Source: Candidatus Latescibacterota bacterium | Lineage (GTDB): Bacteria; Latescibacterota; UBA2968 | Direction of reading: 5' to 3' | Length of the DNA stretch: 64,000 bases | Assembly (NCBI GenBank): GCA_022824945.1 | Contig: JAJDYX010000055.1 | Span: 32,300-96,299, forward strand | In this document: in pieces, positions 52,140-59,499 of the stretch | Position numbering within the stretch: the first letter of the stretch is position 1 | Layout of the letters: every line of letters begins with the position of its first letter | Program-made: the position numbers and the translations under genes | Notes under the pieces: model-generated | Databases searched by the model: none | What the model saw: the letters and a program-made list of their open reading frames with translations, nothing else | Told to the model about the DNA's origin: nothing

Positions 52140-53118
52140 TGAATGAAAGAAGACATAGACCTGTGCCTTGTTGAGATGAGAAAGGTTCGTTTTGGAACAT
52201 TCAATCCTGACTCTTTTTACCAATTTGCACAGGTCTTATTTTTTTTCAGGCACTCGATACGATTTATAGAATTGTCACTTTTTTTGAAACTTTATACGGG
52301 ACAAAGCGTGAGAAACGGAACAGAGGCAAATGGCAAAGTTGACTGACAAGCCCTATCTCGCCTCTCCTACCATATTAGCAGCATTGACGTTGTTTTTGTA
52401 TCCTTTCGGGAGGGAATTGCCACGATCAATAGTGTGAACGGTTTTCTTTAAGCTGTTGACAAACAAATATTTATGCAAATTGGAATTCGAAGTCTGTAAG
52501 TTGTCCAGACAAATCCTTACAAATCCAATTTGCAAAACTATTCACACGGTTGGTCATGGCACTTTCTCTCAAATTCTTTCCCTTCGCGCTCGGCTTCACC
52601 AGTCTGCTGAGCCGGATATCCTCGTTTTACCCGCGGTCGCTTTACCCCCAGACCAGCAGCTTTTCCCCTTCTCTGGATCTGGATAGTTCTGAAAGCTATC
52701 GTGCAGTATCCTCTCCTGGTGTACCTTCCAATCACGCTGTTTTCCTCCAAATTTTCCGCATAGATATTCCAGGCATGTACCACATGGACTTGTCTCGTGA
52801 TGACTCTACACGGGACAGGTCTATGCGGTATATCAGCGGTATTTCTGCGTGTATTGAATCCGATGTAACTCGGTGCATCTTGGCAAGAAGCGCATATCGA
52901 TTTTGCTATCGTCATTACGAAGTAATCCACAGGTGAACCTACCTGGACTACTGACTCCGCAGAGCCTGACCTTGCATGCTTTAAGCAAGGGAATGACGGC
53001 AATCTATATGAAATACGCCATGATGTAATTCAGAGTGTTTGCAAAGGATCTGATGCAGGCGATGTATTGCCCAATGCCCGGTCTCTTTCACAGCGAAATT
53101 CAACAATGCGGGGGATAT
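52140..53118. other. Gene-poor interval with decayed sequence
   Basis: About 980 bp between the barrel gene and the response-regulator/AraC gene with no intact gene that I can support. It holds AT-rich sequence (52190-52330), a short inverted-repeat-like pair (ACAATTTGCA-type strings near 52470-52540), and a relic of a signal-peptide module at 52556-52690. The plus frame from about 52920 to 53040 resembles coding sequence (TWTTDSAEPDLACFKQGND) but is interrupted by stops upstream. Minus-strand frames here look like chance. Confidence 0.5.
52556..52936 (+). pseudogene. Relic of a secreted-protein 5' end (same module as the gene at 59500)
   Basis: The first 40 codons read LKFFPFALGFTSLLSR, ISSFYPRSLYPQTSSF and SPSLDLDSS. 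They line up with the start of the protein at 59500 (VKFLFFVLGITSLLSL, IFTIYPRSLSPQTSS, PPSLDFDGSG), including the DNA around CAGACCAGCAGC. After DLD the calcium loop is lost and the frame runs on without recognisable domains. It therefore seems to be a broken copy of a dockerin-like secreted protein gene. A shorter, weaker trace with CAGACCAGTAG occurs at about 56030-56060. Confidence 0.55.
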
Positions 53119-53847
53119 ATGGACAAGCAGAAAATTCTGATTGTAGATCATGAGCCACTCGTAATCTCAGCACTTGAAAGATTCCTGAGCGACAAATCGT
53201 ATGAAATATTCACTGCGGAAAATGGGCACAAAAGCCTTGAAATTTTGCACAAAGAGAAAATTGACCTCGCTGTGGTTGAGGCACAGGTAGAGGATATGGA
53301 TGGGATAACACTGCTGACGCATGTGCAGGCAGAGAAAATTCAGACAGCTATACTGATCATGACGAGTTTGGGGTCCGCAGAATTGGGCGAACAACTGATC
53401 AAGGCCGGTGCCGTGAGTGTACTTGATAAACCCATAGCGAGAGATAGATTTTTGACCAAAGTAAAAAGATATATGCCATCACAGTATATGTGGAAAGACC
53501 GATTGGAATCATTTTTGGAAGATAATTACAGCAACCCAGACCTGAAATTTGAAGACATCATGCACTATTTCAAGTTTTCTAAGACCTATGGATATGAATT
53601 GTTCAAAAAATATTTGGGCGAATCATTCAGGATGTGCCTGCGGAATGTACGCCTATCAAAGGCTGAAGAAGCATTGAAGCACACATCCGATTCCATTTCA
53701 GAAATTGCTTATCGGTGTGGTTTTACGTCTTTATCGACTTTTAGTAAGGTTTTCAAAGCGACGTATGGGGAAAATCCAACCACATATCGGAAATTCCATT
53801 TCAGAAACTACTTATCTATGTGGTTTTACGCCCTTATCGACTTTTAA
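53119..53847 (+). CDS. Response regulator with AraC-type output and Glu at the phosphorylation site
   Basis: 242 residues from ATG 53119 (GCGGGGG upstream). The receiver domain (1-115) keeps the acidic front (ILIVDHEP, Asp10), Thr82/Ser83 and Lys104 (VLDKPIA). The phospho-acceptor position reads DLAVVEAQVEDMDG: Glu54 stands where Asp is expected. The AraC helix-turn-helix region (about 125-225) is intact: FEDIMHYFKFSKTYGYELFKKYLGESF and ISEIAYRCGFTSLSTFSKVFKATYGENPTTYR. The last 17 residues are foreign, because the gene runs out of frame into a fragment of another AraC gene. A constitutively active or ligand-gated regulator is inferred. Confidence 0.82.
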   Translation: MDKQKILIVDHEPLVISALERFLSDKSYEIFTAENGHKSLEILHKEKIDLAVVEAQVEDMDGITLLTHVQAEKIQTAILIMTSLGSAELGEQLIKAGAVSVLDKPIARDRFLTKVKRYMPSQYMWKDRLESFLEDNYSNPDLKFEDIMHYFKFSKTYGYELFKKYLGESFRMCLRNVRLSKAEEALKHTSDSISEIAYRCGFTSLSTFSKVFKATYGENPTTYRKFHFRNYLSMWFYALIDF

Positions 53848-53881
53848 CAAGGTTTTCAATGGAAATAATCCGATCTCATAA
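53795..53881 (+). pseudogene. Out-of-frame fragment of an AraC-type regulator 3' end
   Basis: In the frame beginning TCC at 53795 the DNA reads SISETTYLCGF, TPLSTFNKVF and NGNNPIS, then stop. This is a second copy of the C-terminal helix-turn-helix (compare SISEIAYRCGF, TSLSTFSKVF in the intact gene). It is fused directly after the TTYR of the preceding gene but in another frame, marking a recombination junction. Confidence 0.75.
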
Positions 53882-53927
53882 GAAAAAAATGGACACTGGA
53901 ACAAATTTTGAACATTAGGACAAATTT
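53881..53927 (+). repeat. Dispersed AAATGGACACTG...GACAAA repeat, copy 2
   Basis: Begins AGAAAAAAATGGACACTGG and ends GGACAAATTTTAC. It follows the AraC fragment immediately, in the same relation to the helix-turn-helix coding sequence as copy 3. Confidence 0.65.
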
Positions 53928-53933
53928 TACAAC

Positions 53934-54428
53934 TTGATTCTCTCTAATTTGGAACAATATATTTTTTATGATGCGATAATGCGAAAAACGAGATTTGTTA
54001 ATGAGGCTTTGTTTGATAAACCAATAGAGAGAGACCAATTCTTGGCCAGAGTTAAGAGATATATGCTTTCACAAGATATGTGGAAGAACCGATTGGAATC
54101 ATTTCTGGAAGACAATTACACCAATCCAGACCTGAAATTTGAAGACATCATGCACTATTTCAAGTTTTCTAAGACCTATGGATATGAATTGTTCAAAAAA
54201 CATTTGGGCGAATCATTCAGAATGTGCCTGCGAAAGGTGCGCCTGACAAAGGCAGAAGAAGCGTTGAAGCACACATCCGATTCCATTTCAGAAATTGCCT
54301 ATCAGTGTGGCTTTGCGTACTTATCGACGTTTAGCAGGGTTTTTAAAGCGACGTATGGGGATAATCCAACGACATATCGCAGAAAATGGAAACTGCAACA
54401 AATTTTGAACAGCAGGACAAATTCATAG
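53934..54428 (+). CDS. AraC-type regulator lacking most of its receiver (tandem paralog)
   Basis: 164 residues if translation starts at TTG 53934; ATG 53979 is an alternative. Residues 27-43 (FDKPIERDQFLARVKRY) equal the last strand and helix of a receiver domain. The AraC domain (about 48-150) is nearly identical to that of the upstream gene: the DNA at 54100-54290 matches 53515-53705 with few changes. This is therefore a tandem duplicate that lost about 100 N-terminal residues. The C terminus continues RKWKLQQILNSRTNS, overlapping repeat copy 3. There is no good ribosome site. It could be a truncated DNA-binding competitor or a pseudogene. Confidence 0.6.
   Translation: MILSNLEQYIFYDAIMRKTRFVNEALFDKPIERDQFLARVKRYMLSQDMWKNRLESFLEDNYTNPDLKFEDIMHYFKFSKTYGYELFKKHLGESFRMCLRKVRLTKAEEALKHTSDSISEIAYQCGFAYLSTFSRVFKATYGDNPTTYRRKWKLQQILNSRTNS
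54374..54423 (+). repeat. Dispersed AAATGGAAACTG...GACAAA repeat, copy 3
   Basis: Begins ATATCGCAGAAAATGG and ends AGCAGGACAAATT. It overlaps the end of the second AraC gene, where it is translated, and is closest to copy 1. Confidence 0.65.
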
Positions 54429-54534
54429 TAAACGTTTGGGTTCCATCGTATATTATGAGGTACCTGAAGCATTTCATATTGTTTTTCGCGTGTAAATTCC
54501 ACACGAACAGGTATTAAACTCAAGGAGGCGTAAC

Positions 54535-54975
54535 ATGAAAAAATTACTGGTAGCAGCAATGGCTGTGGTATTCCTGTCAGGCTGTATGGCCTCGCAGCAT
54601 CGAAGGGCTGTGCGGGATGATTCGGGTGATCGGATGACCGTCGGAAAGGTTCAAAAGGAAATAAGAGTAGGTATGAGCGGTGCCGAAGTCGCCCAGGTTC
54701 TCGGATCCCCAAATATCGTTTCAACAGATGAAGAACGGCGTGAAGTGTGGATATACGACAAAATCTCGACCGAAACAGCATATTCAACCAGTGAAGGCGG
54801 CATTGCTTCTCTCATCCTTATAAACAGCATAACCGATGTTTTTCTTGGCGGAGGTGGCGGAGCGTCAGGTACATCCGGAGCCAGTTCAACATCTCAGAGA
54901 ACCCTCACTGTCATAATAAAATTTGATGAAGATAAAAAGGTGAGAGACTTCGCGTATCACGCATCGCGATTCTGA
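54535..54975 (+). CDS. SmpA/OmlA (BamE-like) domain lipoprotein
   Basis: 146 residues with a lipobox LSGC (Cys17) after a short signal (MKKLLVAAMAVVFLSGC). The core TVGKVQKEIRVGMSGAEVAQVLGSPNIVSTDEERREVWIYDK is the SmpA/OmlA fold signature, also found in BamE of the outer-membrane assembly machine. A glycine/serine-rich insertion (GGGGGASGTSGASSTSQ, about 107-123) precedes the last strand (LTVIIKFDEDKKVRDFAYH). An AAGGAGG site precedes ATG 54535. Two further lipoprotein genes follow in the same direction, suggesting a set acting in the envelope. It is not a close BamE, so the function is open. Confidence 0.82.
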   Translation: MKKLLVAAMAVVFLSGCMASQHRRAVRDDSGDRMTVGKVQKEIRVGMSGAEVAQVLGSPNIVSTDEERREVWIYDKISTETAYSTSEGGIASLILINSITDVFLGGGGGASGTSGASSTSQRTLTVIIKFDEDKKVRDFAYHASRF

Positions 54976-55036
54976 GACAAATACATCAGTTATAGAAGTG
55001 GAAGTTGTGAACCGACTTCAAGGGAGGTCACAGGTG

Positions 55037-55588
55037 ATGTATAAAAAGAATCCTCTATTACCACTACTTGCCATAGGGGTAATAGTTTTGACAAGTTGCG
55101 GGAGTATCCCCAAAGATGCTTTTAAGCTAACACCAGAATTATTGCAAAAGAGGGAATTAAAAACGAGAAAATACGAAGGCATTGCAGAAGTTGATATTTT
55201 ATCGGCATCTGCTGGTGTGCTTCAAGATTTGGGATTCAATATCGATGAGAGTGAAACAAAACTCGGACTTATCGTTGGCTCAAAGGACAGAGATGCGACT
55301 GAAATAGGGCAGGAGGTTTGGTGGTGGACTAAGGCGTTGCTTACTTACGGGTACTCGACGCTTACTGATGAGACTGATGACTATCAAAAGTTCAGGGCGT
55401 CTGTTGTTGTACGGCCAATATCAAAAGATAATGATAAAACACACTATGTCAGTGTGACATTCCAGCGGATTGTTTGGGATACCGCTGACAAAATTTCGAA
55501 ACAAGAGACCCTGGACGAGCCTGAAATATATCAAGAATTTTTTGATCGGCTTTCAAAATCAGTCTTTCTGGAAGGGCAAAAAATATGA
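55037..55588 (+). CDS. Lipoprotein, paralog of the next gene, function unknown
   Basis: 183 residues from ATG 55037 (GGGAGG at 55022-55027; GTG 55034 is possible). Signal with lipobox LTSC (ending VIVLTSCGS). The mature part includes ELKTRKYEGIAEVDILSASAGVLQDLGFNIDESETKLGLIVGSKDRDATE, a Trp-rich loop (EVWWWTKALLTYGYS), and YVSVTFQRIVWDTADKI ... EIYQEFFDRLSKSVFLEGQ. The same order of blocks, without the Trp loop, appears in the next gene, so the two arose by duplication. No family is recognised. Its last codons overlap the next start (ATGA). Confidence 0.7.
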   Translation: MYKKNPLLPLLAIGVIVLTSCGSIPKDAFKLTPELLQKRELKTRKYEGIAEVDILSASAGVLQDLGFNIDESETKLGLIVGSKDRDATEIGQEVWWWTKALLTYGYSTLTDETDDYQKFRASVVVRPISKDNDKTHYVSVTFQRIVWDTADKISKQETLDEPEIYQEFFDRLSKSVFLEGQKI

Positions 55589-56007
55589 AAATCTCCAGGA
55601 CAGTGACGGCCGCGATTGTCATATTAATTGGGCTATCCGGATGTGGAACATCAAAAAATCATTTGCTAAAAATAGATGAAAGCCAGGTCCAGTTGCGAAG
55701 CATACAAACCCGCGCATTTGACACCACAGAAAAGAATAAGATGCTTAGAACTGTAATAACCACACTTCAAGATTTCGACTACGTCCTGGATAAGGCAGAT
55801 GCAACGCTTGGAATGATTAGTGCCACAAAACTCGACAAACATCAATATCGAATAACGGTAACAGTTCGACCAAGGGGCGAAACCCAATTGTTGGTACGTG
55901 CAAACGTGCAATACAAAAAAAAGGCTGTTAAGGACCCAATAGTATATCAAAATTTCTTCACATCTCTGGCAAAATCAATATTTCTGACCGCTCACGAGGT
56001 TGATTAA
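55585..56007 (+). CDS. Lipoprotein, paralog of the preceding gene
   Basis: 140 residues, lipobox LSGC (Cys20). RSIQTRAFDTTEKNKMLRTVITTLQDFDYVLDKADATLGMISATKLD and VRANVQYKKKAVKDPIVYQNFFTSLAKSIFLTAHE align with VLQDLGFNIDESETKLGLIVGSK and IYQEFFDRLSKSVFLEG of its neighbour. The middle segment ITVTVRPRGETQLLVRANVQY corresponds to ASVVVRPISKDNDKTHYVSVTFQ. Coupling through ATGA implies equal amounts, perhaps a heteromer. An outer-membrane quality-control or surface role is guesswork. Confidence 0.7.
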   Translation: MKISRTVTAAIVILIGLSGCGTSKNHLLKIDESQVQLRSIQTRAFDTTEKNKMLRTVITTLQDFDYVLDKADATLGMISATKLDKHQYRITVTVRPRGETQLLVRANVQYKKKAVKDPIVYQNFFTSLAKSIFLTAHEVD

Positions 56008-56116
56008 ACGACCATCGATTTTCGCTCTCATCAACGCCCTCAGACCAGTAGTTTTCTTTTTCTGAATCCTTACTATAACCTATCAAGCCATTCTCTCGCA
56101 ATGTATCTCCAAACCC

Positions 56117-59100
56117 ATGAAAAAATCCATTCTCTATTCCGTCTTCTTTAATCTCACCCTCTTGCTATTCGTGCAGGACAGCCGTGCTCAAACGCCTCTT
56201 GAGGGACATACGAATGCGGTCGAATCCGTGGCATTTTCTCAGGATGGCACGGCACTCGCTTCTGGGTCAAGGGATGGCAGGGTTGTGCTATGGAACGTGA
56301 CGGCCAGACAAAATACCGCCACCTTTGAAGGACATACGGATGTGGTCAGTGCCGTGGCATTTGCCCCTGATGGGACACTACTCGCTGCCGGATCATCAGT
56401 GGATGGCACAGTCAAGCTGTGGGATGTACAGGCGGGCACAAATATTGCCGTCCTTGAGGAGCAGACAGATGTGGTCAGTGCTGTAACATTTACCTCAGAT
56501 GGGATATTACTCGCTTCCGGGTCTGTGAATGGCGCAATCCTTCTGTGGGACGTGGCAACAAAGACCGCCACCACCCTTGAGGGACACAGGGATGCGGTCA
56601 GTTCTATGGCATTTTCTCAGGATGGCACGCTACTCGCTTCCGGGTCAGCGAATGGTACAATCCTGCTGTGGAATGTGGCGACGGGCACAAATATCGCCAC
56701 CTTTGAAGAGCATACGGATGATGTCTCATCTTTGACGTTTTCACGCGATGGCACGCTACTCGCTTCCGGGTCTGATGATAACACGGTCAAGCTGTGGGAT
56801 GTGCAGGCGGGCACAAATATCACCACCCTTGAAGAACATAGAGATGCCGTCAGTTCTGTAGCGTTTTCGCAAGACGGGACGGTATTATCCTCCGGATCAG
56901 TGGATGGCGCGGTTATACTCTGGAACGTGGCAAAAAGAAAACAGATCACCACCCTTGAAGAACATAGAGATGCCGTCAGTTCTGTAGCGTTTTCGCAAGA
57001 TGGAACGCTACTCGCTTCCGGGTTAGTAAATGGCAGGATCTTGCTTTGGAACGTATCTGAATGGACGCTGCCTCGTCCCGATATACTGAGAAAAATCTCC
57101 GGCGACAACCAGCAAGGCACAACCAGAGCAATGTTGGCGAATCCCCTGATCGTTGAAGTACGAGATCAAAACGATAATCCCTTACCAGATGTACAGATCA
57201 CATTCAGAGTTACCGCCGGCGCGGGAAAGCTCAGCGGACGATTCACGATTGAGTACGCAACAACTGATGCCAATGGCCGCGCAGAAAGGACGCTTATCCT
57301 CGGTCCAAATCCGGGAACAAACACCGTTGAGGTATCTATCGTCGGGCGCGATCCGGAGATGTTTAATGCAATAAGCATTGGAACGCCTACTGTGCCGAAC
57401 CTGGACGGTGATTATCCAACATGGCATGTACCCGACGGTGCAATCGCACGCCTCGGCAAAGGACCCATTGGTACAGGGGACAAAGCGGTCGCATTCTCAC
57501 CAAACGGCCAAAGCCTCGCTGTAGCAAGTGGCATTGGCGTATGGCTTTACGATGTGGCGACCTTCCGTGAACTCATGCTCCTACCCTCTACGAGTGCCGT
57601 CAGTTCTGTCGCGTTTTCAAGAGATGGGATGCAACTAACTTCAGGATCAGTAGATGGCACTGTCAAACTGTGGAACGCGGCAACGGGACAAAATACCGAC
57701 ACCTTTGAGGCGCGCAGGGGCAAGATCTCTCCCGTGTCCTTTTCACAAAAGGGGACACTAACAGCTTCCAGATCTGTCGAATCGGTGGCATTTTCCCCCA
57801 ATGGAACGCTGATAGCTTCTGGACGAAAGGATGGCACAGTCGTGCTGCTGGATATAGCGACTGGAAACGCCACCACACTTGAAGGGCATACAGATTGGGT
57901 CAGTTCTGTGGCGTTTTCCAGCCAGGGAGTACTCGCTTCCGGGTCTTTGGATAGAACGATCAAACTGTGGAACGTGCAGACAGGCACAAGGACCGCCACC
58001 TTTGAAGCACGCAGAGGCAATGTCTTGTCCATAGCATTTTCACCCGATGGAACAATACTCGCTTCCGGGTTAGGAGATGGCACGATATTGCTTTGGGACA
58101 TAGCGACAGAAAACACCACCCCCCTTGAAAAGCATACAGATGATGTCCGCTCCGTGGCATTTTCTCAGGATGGCACGCTACTCGCTTCCGGATCTGATGA
58201 TAATACGATCAAACTATGGAACGTGCAGACGCGCACAAATACCACCACCTTTGAGGGACACACAGATCCTGTCAATTCTGTATCCCTATCTCAGGATGAG
58301 GATGAGAGACTGCTACTATCTTCCGGATCTTTAGATGGCACGGTCCTGCTGTGGGATGTAAACACGCGCACTACGACCACCCTTGAAGGCCATACGCAGT
58401 CTGTCAGTTCTGTCGCGTTCTCTCCCGATGAGGGTGAAACGCTACTCGCTTCCGGGTCTCTGGACGGCACCATCCTACTGTGGGATACAGCGAGAAGAGA
58501 GCAGATTACTTCTCTTGAAGAACATTCGGCAGATGTCTTTTCTGTGTCATTTTCTCCAGGTGGGAGACTGATAGCTTCTGGATCAATAGATGGCACCATC
58601 CTACTGTGGGATATTGTGACTGAAAATACCGCCACTTTTGAGGGACATACACAGGCGATTAGTTCTGTCGCCTTCTCTCCCGATGAGAGTGAAACGCTAC
58701 TCGCTTCCGGATCAATAGATGGCACGATCCTCCTATGGGACGTAGCAACGCGCACAAATACCGCCTCATTTAAAGTACCTGCGATCAGTTCTATGGCATT
58801 TTCGCCTGATGGGACAATACTATCTTCCGGGTCAGTAGATGGCACAATCCTGCTGTGGGACGTTGTGACTGGAAACACCACCACTCTTGAGGGGCATACT
58901 CAGGTGGTCAGTTCTATGGCATTTGCGCAGAGTGAGGATGGGGAGCTACTACTGGCTTCAGGATCTCTGGATGGCACAATCCTCCTGTGGAACGTAGCAA
59001 CGCGCACTACAACCGCCACTCTTAAAGGACATACACAAGCAGTCAGTTCTGTATCCTTTTCACCTGATGGGACAATACTATCCTCCGGGTCTCTGGATGA

Positions 59101-59455
59101 TACGATCCTCCTGTGGGATGTAGCGACGGAAAACGCCACCCTTCTTGAAGGGCACAGGAACAACGTCTTTTCCGTAGCGTTTTCTCCAGATGGAATGCTG
59201 CTATCTTCCGGATCAGAGGATGGCACGATTCTGCTATGGGATATGTCGCCGTATATCACGTCTCAAACGCCCAATCCCGACTTTGATGGTGATGGGACTG
59301 TTGGTATTCCCGACTTTTTGCTTTTTGTAGAGCACTTCGGGCTAAGTCAAGGCGATGCAGGATATGATCCGCGGTATGATCTGGATCGGAATGACACCAT
59401 TGGAATTGGTGATTTACTGATCTTTGTCAATGCCTTAGAAGGCTCCCTGAATTAA
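56117..59455 (+). CDS. Secreted WD40 protein with 21 blades, Ig-like insertion and C-terminal calcium loops
   Basis: 1,112 residues with a signal peptide (MKKSILYSVFFNLTLLLFVQDSRAQ). Residues about 27-315 contain seven WD40 units (VSSVAFSQDGTLLASGS ... LLWDV). Residues about 320-430 form a bacterial Ig-like domain (NPLIVEVRDQNDNPLPDVQITFRV). Residues about 450-1045 hold fourteen more units. That is exactly three seven-bladed propellers by my count. The end (DFDGDGTVGIPDFLLFVEHFG, DLDRNDTIGIGDLLIFVNAL) is a paired dockerin-like calcium module. It may be a surface-exposed binding scaffold. There is no obvious ribosome site at ATG 56117. Several open frames on the opposite strand here are by-products of the repeats. 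Confidence 0.87.
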   Translation: MKKSILYSVFFNLTLLLFVQDSRAQTPLEGHTNAVESVAFSQDGTALASGSRDGRVVLWNVTARQNTATFEGHTDVVSAVAFAPDGTLLAAGSSVDGTVKLWDVQAGTNIAVLEEQTDVVSAVTFTSDGILLASGSVNGAILLWDVATKTATTLEGHRDAVSSMAFSQDGTLLASGSANGTILLWNVATGTNIATFEEHTDDVSSLTFSRDGTLLASGSDDNTVKLWDVQAGTNITTLEEHRDAVSSVAFSQDGTVLSSGSVDGAVILWNVAKRKQITTLEEHRDAVSSVAFSQDGTLLASGLVNGRILLWNVSEWTLPRPDILRKISGDNQQGTTRAMLANPLIVEVRDQNDNPLPDVQITFRVTAGAGKLSGRFTIEYATTDANGRAERTLILGPNPGTNTVEVSIVGRDPEMFNAISIGTPTVPNLDGDYPTWHVPDGAIARLGKGPIGTGDKAVAFSPNGQSLAVASGIGVWLYDVATFRELMLLPSTSAVSSVAFSRDGMQLTSGSVDGTVKLWNAATGQNTDTFEARRGKISPVSFSQKGTLTASRSVESVAFSPNGTLIASGRKDGTVVLLDIATGNATTLEGHTDWVSSVAFSSQGVLASGSLDRTIKLWNVQTGTRTATFEARRGNVLSIAFSPDGTILASGLGDGTILLWDIATENTTPLEKHTDDVRSVAFSQDGTLLASGSDDNTIKLWNVQTRTNTTTFEGHTDPVNSVSLSQDEDERLLLSSGSLDGTVLLWDVNTRTTTTLEGHTQSVSSVAFSPDEGETLLASGSLDGTILLWDTARREQITSLEEHSADVFSVSFSPGGRLIASGSIDGTILLWDIVTENTATFEGHTQAISSVAFSPDESETLLASGSIDGTILLWDVATRTNTASFKVPAISSMAFSPDGTILSSGSVDGTILLWDVVTGNTTTLEGHTQVVSSMAFAQSEDGELLLASGSLDGTILLWNVATRTTTATLKGHTQAVSSVSFSPDGTILSSGSLDDTILLWDVATENATLLEGHRNNVFSVAFSPDGMLLSSGSEDGTILLWDMSPYITSQTPNPDFDGDGTVGIPDFLLFVEHFGLSQGDAGYDPRYDLDRNDTIGIGDLLIFVNALEGSLN

Positions 59456-59499
59456 CCACTGCTTTAATCGCATTCTACAGGATTAAAAGTCAGCTAATC

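Noticed and set aside
52538..53002. 154-residue minus-strand open frame
   Set aside because: No ribosome site or recognisable domain, and the plus strand shows the decayed leader of a known secreted protein over the same DNA.
56239..59259. Several long minus-strand open frames in the WD40 gene
   Set aside because: They share the repeat period and have Ser/Val/Pro-biased composition expected from the antisense of WD40 repeats; no start signals or family motifs.
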